From: Labilithrix sp. | Lineage (GTDB): Bacteria > Myxococcota_A > Polyangia > Polyangiales > Polyangiaceae | DNA: 61,346 nt | NCBI GenBank assembly: GCA_019637195.1 | Contig: JAHBWA010000041.1 | Location: forward strand, 1 to 61,346 | Reading direction: 5' to 3' | Shown: in pieces, positions 34,377-42,186 of the stretch | Layout: every line of letters starts with the position of its first letter | How positions within the stretch are numbered: the stretch's first letter is position 1 | Position numbers and translations under genes: made by a program | The notes under the pieces: generated by a model | What the model was told of the DNA's origin: nothing | What the model saw: the letters and a program-made list of their open reading frames with translations, nothing else | Database searches by the model: none

Positions 34377-35532
34377 GGATGGTGTCCTCCGTGCGTGCGG
34401 GCGCGTCTTCCGTGCGCGCGGGCGCGCCCTCGCCGCGGAGGAGCGTCGAGCCCGCGCGCCTGGGAGCGATGCGGTGGCGCGCGCGGGCGCGCTCGAGTCG
34501 CAGCTCGCCGAAGACGACCTTCTTGTGGGTCTCCCGCGTCCCTCCCGCGATCTGCGCGCAGAGCGCGTCCTGGAGGTAGTCGCCGTAGCGGCGCTCCGCC
34601 TGGACGCCGTGCGCGCCGAAGACCTCGATCGCGAACCGGAACGTCACCACGGCCGCGTCCGCGGCGGCCGCCTTGGCGAGCGACGCGAGGCCGGCCTGCG
34701 GAGCGCCTCGCGCGACGGCGCCGAGGGCGCGCTCGGCGAGGTGGCGTGCGTAGACCAGCTCCTCGAAGGACGAGACGATCTTGTCCTGGACGTACTGGAA
34801 CTCGTGGATCGGGCGCCCGAACTGCTCGCGCTCCTCGACGTGGTCGAGGCAGTCCTCGATCACGCGCTCCATCTTCCCGATCAGGGGCCACGGCGCGAGG
34901 ATCCGCTCGCGCACGAACGCGAGATCGAGGAGCGCGCGGCCCTCGCGGGCGCGCCCGAGGACGCGGCCTTCGGGGACGCGGACGTCGTCGAACCAGATCT
35001 CGCCCGTCGGCGATCCCTTGCAGCCGATCAGCGAGAGCTCCGGCCCCACCCGCACCCCTGGATCGTCGGCGTACACGACGACGGCGGTGAGCCAACGATC
35101 GTCGGTGGTGGCGTCCACGGCGAAGACGATCATCGCGTCGCACGCCGGCGCGTTCGTGATGTGCCACTTCGAGCCGTCGAGCCGGAGCGAGCCGTCGGCC
35201 GCGCGCGTGAGCGTGGTTCGAATCGCGGCGACGTCGGAGCCCGCGCCTCGCTCGGTGATCGCCACGGCGAGGACGGCGCGGCCGGCGAGGGCGTCCTCGA
35301 GGAGCTGCTCGGCGTGCGCGCTCGCGCCGCGCCGCAGGATCGGCACCGCCAGGCCCGCCGCGGCGATGATCGAGAGGAAGACGCCGAGGTCCTCCGACGC
35401 GTGCGCGAGGCGGGCGAGGCGCCGGCAACCGTCCTCGATGGACGACGTGTCCGACAGAGCCTGGAAGAGTCCGTCTCGGCCGAGGGCGAGGAAGCGCTCG
35501 TGCAGAGCCGTGTCGCGGGCGGAGCGCGTCAT
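34369..35532 (-). CDS. Acyl-CoA dehydrogenase family flavoprotein
   Basis: The 387-residue protein has the ACAD fold: FLSIIAAAGLAVPILRRG (N-terminal helices), AVAITERGAGSDVAAIRTT (substrate/FAD site), WHITNAPACDAMIVFAV, REQFGRPIHEFQYVQDKI (FAD) and FGAHGVQAERRYGDYLQDAL. The MCAD-type Glu of YEGT is Gly (AGGTRE), but an isovaleryl-CoA-type Glu is present in VRERILAPW. It probably introduces an alpha-beta double bond into an ACP- or CoA-bound acyl chain. The C-terminus ends with a short APARTED repeat (two copies). ATGA overlap with the upstream gene. Confidence 0.88.
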   Translation of the reverse strand: MTRSARDTALHERFLALGRDGLFQALSDTSSIEDGCRRLARLAHASEDLGVFLSIIAAAGLAVPILRRGASAHAEQLLEDALAGRAVLAVAITERGAGSDVAAIRTTLTRAADGSLRLDGSKWHITNAPACDAMIVFAVDATTDDRWLTAVVVYADDPGVRVGPELSLIGCKGSPTGEIWFDDVRVPEGRVLGRAREGRALLDLAFVRERILAPWPLIGKMERVIEDCLDHVEEREQFGRPIHEFQYVQDKIVSSFEELVYARHLAERALGAVARGAPQAGLASLAKAAAADAAVVTFRFAIEVFGAHGVQAERRYGDYLQDALCAQIAGGTRETHKKVVFGELRLERARARHRIAPRRAGSTLLRGEGAPARTEDAPARTEDTIHG

Positions 35533-36242
35533 CCGAGCCTCGTGCTCAAGAGGAAGTTGAACGTGCCGAACCGGCGGCAGTACGCGGGCTCGGAGCACAG
35601 CGTCGTTCGCCGGTTGGCGAAGAGGCGGAGCATCGGCGAGATCTCGGCTGCGGTGGGCGGGCCCGCGCCGGCGAGCTCCTCGGCGTCGAACGGCGCGAGC
35701 TCGTAGCCGCGCGCGGGGCGGCCCCGGCGCGGCGAGAAGAGCGTGCGCTCGCGGAGCCAGCGCGTGAGGCGCGCGCCGTGAGCGCGGTCGTGGAGCTCGC
35801 CGCGGACGATCGCGACGCTCAGCACGTGGTCGACGCCCTCGGCCCGGCAGTAGCGACGAAACGCCTGAAAGAGGAGGAGCGGCACCGGGCCGTTGCGCGC
35901 ACCGCGCGCGACGGCGAAGCGGGCCCCCTCGACGTGCGCGAGGGAGGACCAATCCTCGCCCAGCAAATCGAACTCGAGCTCTGCGTAGAAGGGCCGCGTC
36001 CCGGGGGGCTGCATGCGAAGGCACCCGACGACCTCGCCGTGCGCGTCGAGGGTCGCCGCGAAGTCGCACGCGCCGTCGCGCGCCTCGACGTCGATCCCGA
36101 GGGCGTGGTCGAGGTCGGGTGTGTCGAGCCCGAGGTCGTGGTGGTAGACGCGGTAACGCAGCGCCTGACAGCGTCGGAGCAGCTCCGTGTCCACGCCGGA
36201 GAAGAGGACGACCTCGGTGTCGGTGACGGGGTTCTCGTTCAT
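35529..36242 (-). CDS. FeeM-like N-acyl amino acid synthase / AHL-synthase fold
   Basis: The 237-residue protein resembles the FeeM/LuxI-type GNAT fold: RCQALRYRVYHHDLGLDTPD (the R-YRV acceptor-entry motif), GEVVGCLRMQPPGT, and a C-terminal half with YELAPFDAEEL. FeeM proteins move an acyl chain from an ACP (FeeL) to an amino acid. Here an ACP lies two genes downstream. It is the first gene of the lipid operon, with a divergent asnB 256 bases away. Product class (N-acyl amino acid or a homoserine lactone-like signal) is inferred. Confidence 0.75.
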   Translation of the reverse strand: MNENPVTDTEVVLFSGVDTELLRRCQALRYRVYHHDLGLDTPDLDHALGIDVEARDGACDFAATLDAHGEVVGCLRMQPPGTRPFYAELEFDLLGEDWSSLAHVEGARFAVARGARNGPVPLLLFQAFRRYCRAEGVDHVLSVAIVRGELHDRAHGARLTRWLRERTLFSPRRGRPARGYELAPFDAEELAGAGPPTAAEISPMLRLFANRRTTLCSEPAYCRRFGTFNFLLSTRLG

Positions 36243-36498
36243 GGGCGCGCTCGGCGTCGGCAGCCTCTTTGCGTGCAGGCGGGCTGCAAGGGACGTTCCT
36301 TGTGGGTCAAAGGATGAGTGATCAAGTGATTCAACCAGTTGCTCGCGAGGCGCGAAAGGACCTTCGCGCGCGGGCCGTTTGCAGTGGGTACGCCGGGACG
36401 CAGCGCGCTCGTCGCGCCGGTACGTCTCGCGGGCCGCTCGGGCGCGGCGTCTCGTGCGCCGGGGAGGGGCGTCCGCGCGCGAACCTCGGAGCCGTCGC
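36243..36498. promoter_or_regulatory. Divergent control region of the lipid locus
   Basis: This 256-base gap separates the leftward FeeM-like operon from rightward asnB. It holds two adjacent copies of GTGAT(T)CAA at 36318-36325 and 36326-36334, the AT-rich core of the gap. No consensus promoter boxes were assigned with confidence. Confidence 0.45.
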
Positions 36499-38472
36499 GT
36501 GTGTGGCGTGACGGCGGTCGTCGGGCCGTCGCTCGATCGCGACGTGCTCGGTCGGATGGTCGGCGCGCTCACGTCCGCGCTCTCGCATCGTGGCCCCGAC
36601 CACGCCGCCTGCGAGGTGCTCGGGCCCGTCGCGCTCGGGCACGCGCGGCTCCGCGTGGTGGATCCGAGGCCCGACGCCGATCAGCCGATGACGTTCGCGG
36701 GCGGCCGCCTCGTCTTCTCGGGCGCGATCCTCAACCACCGCGAGCTCCGTCGCGAGCTCGAGGGCACGCGCGGCGTCGTGTTCCGGACCATGTCCGACAC
36801 CGAGGTCCTCCTGCACGCCCTCGCGATCTACGGCGACGCCGCGCTCGACCGTCTGCAAGGCATGTTCGCCTTCGTCTACCACGACGTTCGCCGGCGCCGG
36901 CTCCTCGCGGCGCGCGACCGCGCGGGGATCAAGCCTCTCGCGTGGGCGCGTCGCGAGGACGGGACGATCGTGCTCGCGAGCGAGGCGCAGGCGATCCTCC
37001 GCGCAGCGGACGTCGGACGAGCGATCGACACGACGGCGCTCCGGCAGCTCCTCCGCTTCAATCATCCTCTCGGCGACCACACCTTCTTCGCGCACGTCCG
37101 CAGCCTCGAGCCCGGGTGCGCGATGAGCATCGAGCTCGCGAGCGGCGTGCGCGCGCCCGGGACGTCGATCCGGCGGTGGTGGGCGCCGCGGATGGCGCCG
37201 CGCCCGCTCGCGCTCTCCGACGCCGTGGATCGGCTCGACGCGTCGTTCCGCGCCGCGGTCGAGCGAGCCGCGGACGTCGACGTCCCGCTCGGCTGCTACC
37301 TGAGCGGCGGGGTCGACTCCTCGGGGATCGCCGCCGAGCTTCAGCGGACGGGCCGCCCCGCTCGGCTCTACTCGCTCGTCTCACCGGGGGCTCGCTGGTC
37401 GGAGGAGGAGCCGATCGATCGCGTGACGCGCGCGATCGGCGCTCGGACCGCGAAGATCGCGATCGAGGGCGTCACGCTCGACGACTTCGTCGAGTACGCC
37501 CTCCGCGCGGAGATGCCGCAGTGGTGGACGAGCGATCTCGCGCTCGGCGTGCTCGCCCGCCGCGCGAAGGCGGACGGCATCGCGGTCGTGCTCGGTGGCG
37601 AGGGGCCGGACGAGCTCTTCGCGGGCTACGAGATTTACCGGATCGCGAAGCTCCGCGGCGCCCTCGTGCGGGCCGGGGAGCTGTTCGGAGGCGCGCTCGC
37701 GCGCGGGCGGTGGGCAGGGGCGCTCACCCGGCGCTTCGTCCCGTGGCTCGACATGGACACGAGCGTCGCGCGCGCGTGGCTGGGCAGCCACGATCGACGT
37801 AGGGCCGCGGCGGTGCACGATCATTTCGGATTTCACCCCGAGAACCTCCCGGTCTGGGAGGTCCTCGAGGCGCGGCGTCCGCTCTCGGCTCGCCTCGGCG
37901 ACGCGCGTCTCGCCGCCGATTACCGCGACTCCGAGCGCGCGCAGTTTCGCGAGCGGATTGGCGCCGGGACCGCCGGCCTCTCGTCGCTCGAGCGGAACCT
38001 CCACTTCGAGATCACCGAGCGCCTGCCGCGCTGGATCCTCCACATGGGCGATCGGATGAGCGCGACTCACGGCGTCGAGCTCCGGTTCCCCTACCTGGAC
38101 GACGACTTCTTCGCGGCGTCGCTGTCGCTCCCGATGAACCTCCGGGCGACCTTGCTCGAGGACAAGCGCGTCCTCCGGCGAATGCACGAGCGCCGCCTGC
38201 CGCGCCGGATCGCCCGCCGGAGGAAGCAGCCGCTCTACACGCCGACGCGCGCGTGGCTGGCTCCGGTCCTCGCGGACCCGCGGCTCGAGCGCTACTGGTC
38301 CCGCGACGCGTTCGCGCGCGCCGATCTCCTCGACTTCGGCGTCTGCGACGCCGCGCGCTCGCGCCTGGCGCGCGGCGCGCCGACCGACTCGCTCGGCGCG
38401 ATGTCGGACGAGTGGCTCTTCACGTTCGCGCTCACCGCGTCGATCCTCGCCGTGGAGCTGTGCGGCGCGTGA
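36499..38472 (+). CDS. asnB: Asparagine synthetase (glutamine-hydrolysing)
   Basis: The 657-residue enzyme starts GTG 36499 so that Cys2 (MCGVTAVVG) is the glutaminase nucleophile; GGAG (36488-36491) precedes it. The N-terminal glutaminase domain has ALSHRGPDH and NHREL; the synthetase domain has the PPi loop SGGVDSSG and EGPDELFAGYE. AsnB-type enzymes in natural-product loci often amidate carboxylates or aspartyl-like groups rather than make asparagine for protein. Its divergent position with the lipid operon suggests such a tailoring role. Length is normal for the family. Confidence 0.92.
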   Translation: MCGVTAVVGPSLDRDVLGRMVGALTSALSHRGPDHAACEVLGPVALGHARLRVVDPRPDADQPMTFAGGRLVFSGAILNHRELRRELEGTRGVVFRTMSDTEVLLHALAIYGDAALDRLQGMFAFVYHDVRRRRLLAARDRAGIKPLAWARREDGTIVLASEAQAILRAADVGRAIDTTALRQLLRFNHPLGDHTFFAHVRSLEPGCAMSIELASGVRAPGTSIRRWWAPRMAPRPLALSDAVDRLDASFRAAVERAADVDVPLGCYLSGGVDSSGIAAELQRTGRPARLYSLVSPGARWSEEEPIDRVTRAIGARTAKIAIEGVTLDDFVEYALRAEMPQWWTSDLALGVLARRAKADGIAVVLGGEGPDELFAGYEIYRIAKLRGALVRAGELFGGALARGRWAGALTRRFVPWLDMDTSVARAWLGSHDRRRAAAVHDHFGFHPENLPVWEVLEARRPLSARLGDARLAADYRDSERAQFRERIGAGTAGLSSLERNLHFEITERLPRWILHMGDRMSATHGVELRFPYLDDDFFAASLSLPMNLRATLLEDKRVLRRMHERRLPRRIARRRKQPLYTPTRAWLAPVLADPRLERYWSRDAFARADLLDFGVCDAARSRLARGAPTDSLGAMSDEWLFTFALTASILAVELCGA

Positions 38473-38543
38473 GCCGCGCTCGGACGGTCGAGCCGCGCCC
38501 GGACGGTCGAGCCGCGCTCGGACGGTCGAGCCGCGCCGGTCGG
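38471..38543. repeat. 3.8 tandem copies of a 19-bp unit
   Basis: The unit GAGCCGCGCTCGGACGGTC starts at 38471, 38490, 38509 and 38528; the second copy has C for T at one place and the last is truncated. It begins over the asnB stop codon and runs into the gap. Confidence 0.9.
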
Positions 38544-38621
38544 TGCGCGGCGGAGCCCCGCGCGCTCGACCGCCCGACGCGAGTCCCATCCCCCGGCCGA
38601 CCTCGTGTAGAAGGGAGCGCG

Positions 38622-39923
38622 GTGCGTACTCGCCCGCTCGCCGCGGCCCTGTTCATGCTTGCATCTTGCAAGGGGTGCGACGATCCGCCGGCGGCGCCCG
38701 CCGACGCCGCGGGAGCGGCGCTCGACAGAGACGTCCGCGATCTCGAAGCGGACGCCGCGCCGCCGCCGGACGCCGCGCCGCCGCCGGACGCCGCGCCGCT
38801 CACGGACGGCGCGGTCGCCGACGAGCCCTACGGCGACGCGGGGACCTCGTCGTGTCGGCTCGTCTACGGCCCCGCCGAGCAGCCGTTCCGCGGCCCCGCC
38901 GCGCTCGAGGTCGTCGGGCACGAGCTTCGCCTCGTGACGAACGACGCCGGCAAGCCGCGCGTCTACCCGGTGCCGATCGCGCCCGTGCCGGCGAAGAACG
39001 CGCCGCCGATCGTCCCGCCGCGACCGTCTTCGTTCGTCGGGATGCGCTGGCCTCCCTGCGAGCTCGCCGGGCGTTTCACGTATTGCCAGGCGCCTGGCGG
39101 CGCGATCGTCCGGTCGATGAGGGCCGGTGGGGCGGGGGACAAGACCGCCGCGCCGGTCGCCAAGACCATCGCGCAGAGCCGCTCGGGCACGCGCATCGCC
39201 GCCGCGTCGCTGGGGCCGGACCGCTCCGTCGTCGCCTTCCTCGACCTCCGCCACACGACCGAGGGCGAGATGCTCCAGGCGTTCATCGCGCTCGACGAGC
39301 GCGAGCCGGTGCGCCTCTCCGAGGAGGGCGCCGGCGCGACGACGCTGCGCTTCCTGCCTCGCGGGGAATCGCCCGTCGCCGTCTACCTCGATACCCGGAC
39401 GGCGATGGTGCCCGTCCACGCGCGCCCGGTCGCGCTCCGGGACGGCGCGCTCGCGTTGGGGACCGACGCGGTGCTCTTCGTCGGCGGCTCGCCGGAGCGC
39501 GGGATCGACTTCGCCGTCGCGTCCGCCGGCGGCAAGGGGCTCGCGTTCGTCCCGATGCCGCGCGAGACGCTGGACTTCGGGGTCGCCACGATCCCCATCG
39601 ACGATCCGCCGAAGGACGACGTCGCGGCGGTCTGGTCGCGCTACCCGAACGGCCTCGATCCGGCCCCGATCGGCGCCGCGCCCGCGCGCGACGGCAAGAG
39701 CGCGTGGGTCGCGCGCGTGCGGCCGCGCGAGCAGGCGCCCGGCTCGCCGCGCATCCTCGAGCTCGGCCGCGCGGACGCGGCAGGCGCGTTCACGTCGTAC
39801 GGGGAGATCGCCCTCGGGCGTGCCGTCACCGACGTCGCCCTGGTCGAGGACGGGGCGGGCGCGGTCTGGATCCTCTACGGCGACGCGACCGTCACGTGGC
39901 TCGAGCGGCGCGTCTGCCCCTGA
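38622..39923 (+). CDS. Lipoprotein with beta-propeller-like domain
   Basis: This 433-residue protein has a short signal with lipobox (LAAALFMLASC), a Pro/Asp linker containing a tandem AAPPPD repeat, and a long beta-rich region of about 350 residues (TRIAAASLGPDRSVVAFLDL, VWILYGDATVTWLERRVCP) that resembles a propeller-like sheet. Two Cys pairs are likely disulfides. GTG 38622 has AAGGGAG five bases upstream. Function unknown; probably surface-located. Confidence 0.75.
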   Translation: MRTRPLAAALFMLASCKGCDDPPAAPADAAGAALDRDVRDLEADAAPPPDAAPPPDAAPLTDGAVADEPYGDAGTSSCRLVYGPAEQPFRGPAALEVVGHELRLVTNDAGKPRVYPVPIAPVPAKNAPPIVPPRPSSFVGMRWPPCELAGRFTYCQAPGGAIVRSMRAGGAGDKTAAPVAKTIAQSRSGTRIAAASLGPDRSVVAFLDLRHTTEGEMLQAFIALDEREPVRLSEEGAGATTLRFLPRGESPVAVYLDTRTAMVPVHARPVALRDGALALGTDAVLFVGGSPERGIDFAVASAGGKGLAFVPMPRETLDFGVATIPIDDPPKDDVAAVWSRYPNGLDPAPIGAAPARDGKSAWVARVRPREQAPGSPRILELGRADAAGAFTSYGEIALGRAVTDVALVEDGAGAVWILYGDATVTWLERRVCP

Positions 39924-39989
39924 AACGGCGCGCGGAAACCCGCGGAGACGCGAGATCTCGCACCAGAACGCGGCGAACGTAGGTAAGAT

Positions 39990-41294
39990 TTGACCTCGGA
40001 GACACGTGAGGCCGTGACCGACGCTGACGTGACCGACGCCGCGAAGCCGATCTTCCAGATCGGCGAGCTCATCTCGGATACGTACGAGATCCGTGCCGTC
40101 CTCGGGAACGGCGGGATGGGCCAGGTGTTCGACGCCCAGGACGTGGGGCTCGTGCGTCGCGTGGCGATCAAGGCGAACTTCGCCGACATCGAGCTCCAGT
40201 TCTCGATCCGCAACGAGGCCCGCGCCCTCGCGGCGCTCCGTCACCCCGGCGTCGTCGGCGTCTACGCCCTCGGCTGCCATCAGGGCCTCGACTACATGGT
40301 GATGGAGCATGTCTCCGGCGTGACGCTCGCCCACCACCTCGAGCGCCTCGGCGACAGCATGCCCGTGCCGGAGCGGCTCGACGTCCTCGTCGCGGTCGCC
40401 GACGGCATGGCCGCCATCCACCGCGCCGGGATCTCCCACGGCGACATCAAGCCCGAGAACATCTTGCTCGCCGCGAGCGGCCGCGTCGTCCTGATGGACC
40501 TCGGCCTCGTCCGCGCCGCCTACGAGCCGGATCGCGGCATCGTCGCCGGCACTCCGGACTACATGGCGCCGGAGATCTTCTCCGGCCGCCAGCTGGGGAC
40601 CGAGCGGCACCTCGCGGACGTCTACGCGTTCGGCGTCCTCGCGTACCGCATGCTCGCCGGCACCTTGCCGTACCACGGCAAGGATCCGATCGACGTCCTC
40701 ATCGGCCACGCCGACGGCCCCATCCCCAAGCTCTCCGACACCGTCGCGGTGCCGCGGCGCCTGAGCGAGCTCGTGACCTCGCTGATGGCGAAGGACCCGA
40801 ACGATCGGCCCGTCTCGATGGACGCCGTCGTCTGGCAGCTCCGCACGGCGAAGGAGGAGGTCTCGCGCAAGACCGCCGAGCCGAGCCTCTCGGTGCTCAT
40901 CGTCGACGACGACACCGACATCGCCCGCCTGGTGGCGCTCTACGTCAAGCAGGCGGCGCCCGGCGCGGAGATCCACGTCGCCGCGGACGCGCAGCAGGCG
41001 CTCGAGCAGTTCCGCAAGAAGCCGCCGCGGCTCGTCTTCCTCGACCTGCACATGCCGCGCATGAGCGGCTTCGAGCTCTTCACGTACCTCCGCGGCGTGC
41101 ACCTCGTCGACGCCTCCACGGTCGTCGCCATGAGCGCCGGCGGCTCGCCGACGGACGTGGGGCTCATGCTCGAGCTCGGCGCGCAGGATTTCATCCCCAA
41201 GGGACCGGAGCTCCGGGGGCGGGTCACGCGCATCGTGTCGATGCTCGTGAGCGCCAAGGATCGCGACAAGGACGCCCCCGCGCAGTCGCGCTGA
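39990..41294 (+). CDS. Ser/Thr kinase fused to response-regulator receiver
   Basis: The 434-residue protein joins a Hanks-type kinase (residues about 30-285) to a C-terminal receiver (about 300-425). Kinase: GNGGMGQVF, VAIKA (Lys), HGDIKPEN (loop with G for R), MDLGL (DFG-like, L for F), and TPDYMAPEI. Receiver: LIVDDDTD (acidic pocket), LVFLDLHMPRMSG (phospho-Asp), AMSAGGSP and FIPKG (Lys). This couples one-component kinase signalling to two-component phosphorelay. The TTG start at 39990 is uncertain; GTG 40014 is an option. No membrane segment is present. Confidence 0.9.
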   Translation: MTSETREAVTDADVTDAAKPIFQIGELISDTYEIRAVLGNGGMGQVFDAQDVGLVRRVAIKANFADIELQFSIRNEARALAALRHPGVVGVYALGCHQGLDYMVMEHVSGVTLAHHLERLGDSMPVPERLDVLVAVADGMAAIHRAGISHGDIKPENILLAASGRVVLMDLGLVRAAYEPDRGIVAGTPDYMAPEIFSGRQLGTERHLADVYAFGVLAYRMLAGTLPYHGKDPIDVLIGHADGPIPKLSDTVAVPRRLSELVTSLMAKDPNDRPVSMDAVVWQLRTAKEEVSRKTAEPSLSVLIVDDDTDIARLVALYVKQAAPGAEIHVAADAQQALEQFRKKPPRLVFLDLHMPRMSGFELFTYLRGVHLVDASTVVAMSAGGSPTDVGLMLELGAQDFIPKGPELRGRVTRIVSMLVSAKDRDKDAPAQSR

Positions 41295-41350
41295 GCGCCC
41301 GACGAGCGATGTCGCGAACCCGCGCCTCTAGTGCTAGATCCGGCGCTCCC

Positions 41351-42091
41351 ATGACACCGGATCGCGGCGGCCTCGACGAGACTCGCGCCTACTACGACGA
41401 GTTCAGCAAGAGCTACGAGCGGCATCGCCGCCCCAACAGCAAGGACGGGTACCACGCGCTCGTCGACGACCTCGAGGTCGAGCTCTGCGCGCGCTACGGC
41501 ACCGGCAAGGACGTCCTCGAGTGCGGCTGCGGCACGGGCCTCATCCTCGAGCGCATCAAGGAGCACGCGCGGCGCGCCGTGGGGATCGATCTGTCTCCCG
41601 GGATGCTCGAGCTGGCGCGGGCGCGCGGGCTGGAGGTCGAGGAGGGGAGCGTCACCGCGCTGCCATTCGAGGACGCGAGCTTCGACGTGACGTGCTCGTT
41701 CAAGGTGCTCGCCCACGTCCCCGACATCGGCCGAGCGCTCGCCGAGATGGCGCGCGTGACGCGGCCGGGCGGTGTCATCCTCGCCGAGTTCTACAACCCG
41801 TGGAGCTTCCGCGGCCTCGCCAAGCGCCTCGGCCCCGCGGGCAAGATCAGCGACAACACGCGCGAGAGCGCCGTATATACGCGGTTCGACTCGCCGCGGG
41901 TCCTGCCGAAGATCCTCCCGCCCGGGACGCGCATCGAGACCGCGCGCGGCATCCGCATCGTCACGCCTGCGGCGCTCGCGATGACGATCCCCGGCCTCGC
42001 GGGAATGCTCCGCGCCGCCGAGCGGTTGCTCTGCGACACGCCCGCCGCGAGCTTCGGCGGCTTCTACGTCGCCGTCATCCGCAAGGGCTGA
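41351..42091 (+). CDS. SAM-dependent methyltransferase
   Basis: The 246-residue class I methyltransferase has YYDEFSKSYERHRRP (UbiE-like entry), VLECGCGTGLILERI (SAM motif I), VGIDLSPGMLELARAR, and LPFEDASFDVTCSFKVLAHV. It resembles quinone/sterol-type or small-molecule methyltransferases, but substrate is unknown. ATG 41351 has no strong ribosome site; an in-frame upstream ATG at 41309 is possible. A terminator follows. Confidence 0.87.
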   Translation: MTPDRGGLDETRAYYDEFSKSYERHRRPNSKDGYHALVDDLEVELCARYGTGKDVLECGCGTGLILERIKEHARRAVGIDLSPGMLELARARGLEVEEGSVTALPFEDASFDVTCSFKVLAHVPDIGRALAEMARVTRPGGVILAEFYNPWSFRGLAKRLGPAGKISDNTRESAVYTRFDSPRVLPKILPPGTRIETARGIRIVTPAALAMTIPGLAGMLRAAERLLCDTPAASFGGFYVAVIRKG

Positions 42092-42105
42092 GGTCCGATC
42101 GCGCT

Positions 42106-42136
42106 CCGCCGCGGGTGCGCGCGCGGCGGGATTTTT
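42106..42136 (+). terminator. Rho-independent terminator after the methyltransferase
   Basis: CCGCCGCG (42106-42113) pairs with CGCGGCGG (42122-42129) across an 8-base loop; GATTTTT follows. It lies 15 bases downstream of the methyltransferase stop. Confidence 0.8.
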
Positions 42137-42173
42137 CCGTCGATCGGCAGGCCCACGGGGCGTTTCGCGCGTC

Positions 42174-42179
42174 TATACT
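42174..42179 (+). promoter_or_regulatory. Candidate -10 box of the S41 protease
   Basis: TATACT ends 7 bases before ATG 42187. Transcription would start at or next to the ATG, and no ribosome site precedes the gene, so a leaderless transcript is likely. Confidence 0.5.
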
Positions 42180-42186
42180 CGAATCA

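Noticed and set aside
34369..35532. Loss of the MCAD catalytic Glu (AGGT instead of YEGT) as a sign of a non-enzymatic ACAD.
   Set aside because: Isovaleryl- and long-chain-type dehydrogenases place the base elsewhere, and a matching Glu is visible in VRERILAPW.
26416..38472. The lipid locus as a recently acquired mobile island.
   Set aside because: No integrase, transposase, tRNA or terminal repeat was seen and GC looks like the neighbours; only its gene content is unusual.
39943..39965. Short palindrome GCGAGATCTCGC before the kinase as a terminator.
   Set aside because: No T-run follows and the stem is short; palindromes of this kind are expected by chance in GC-rich DNA.
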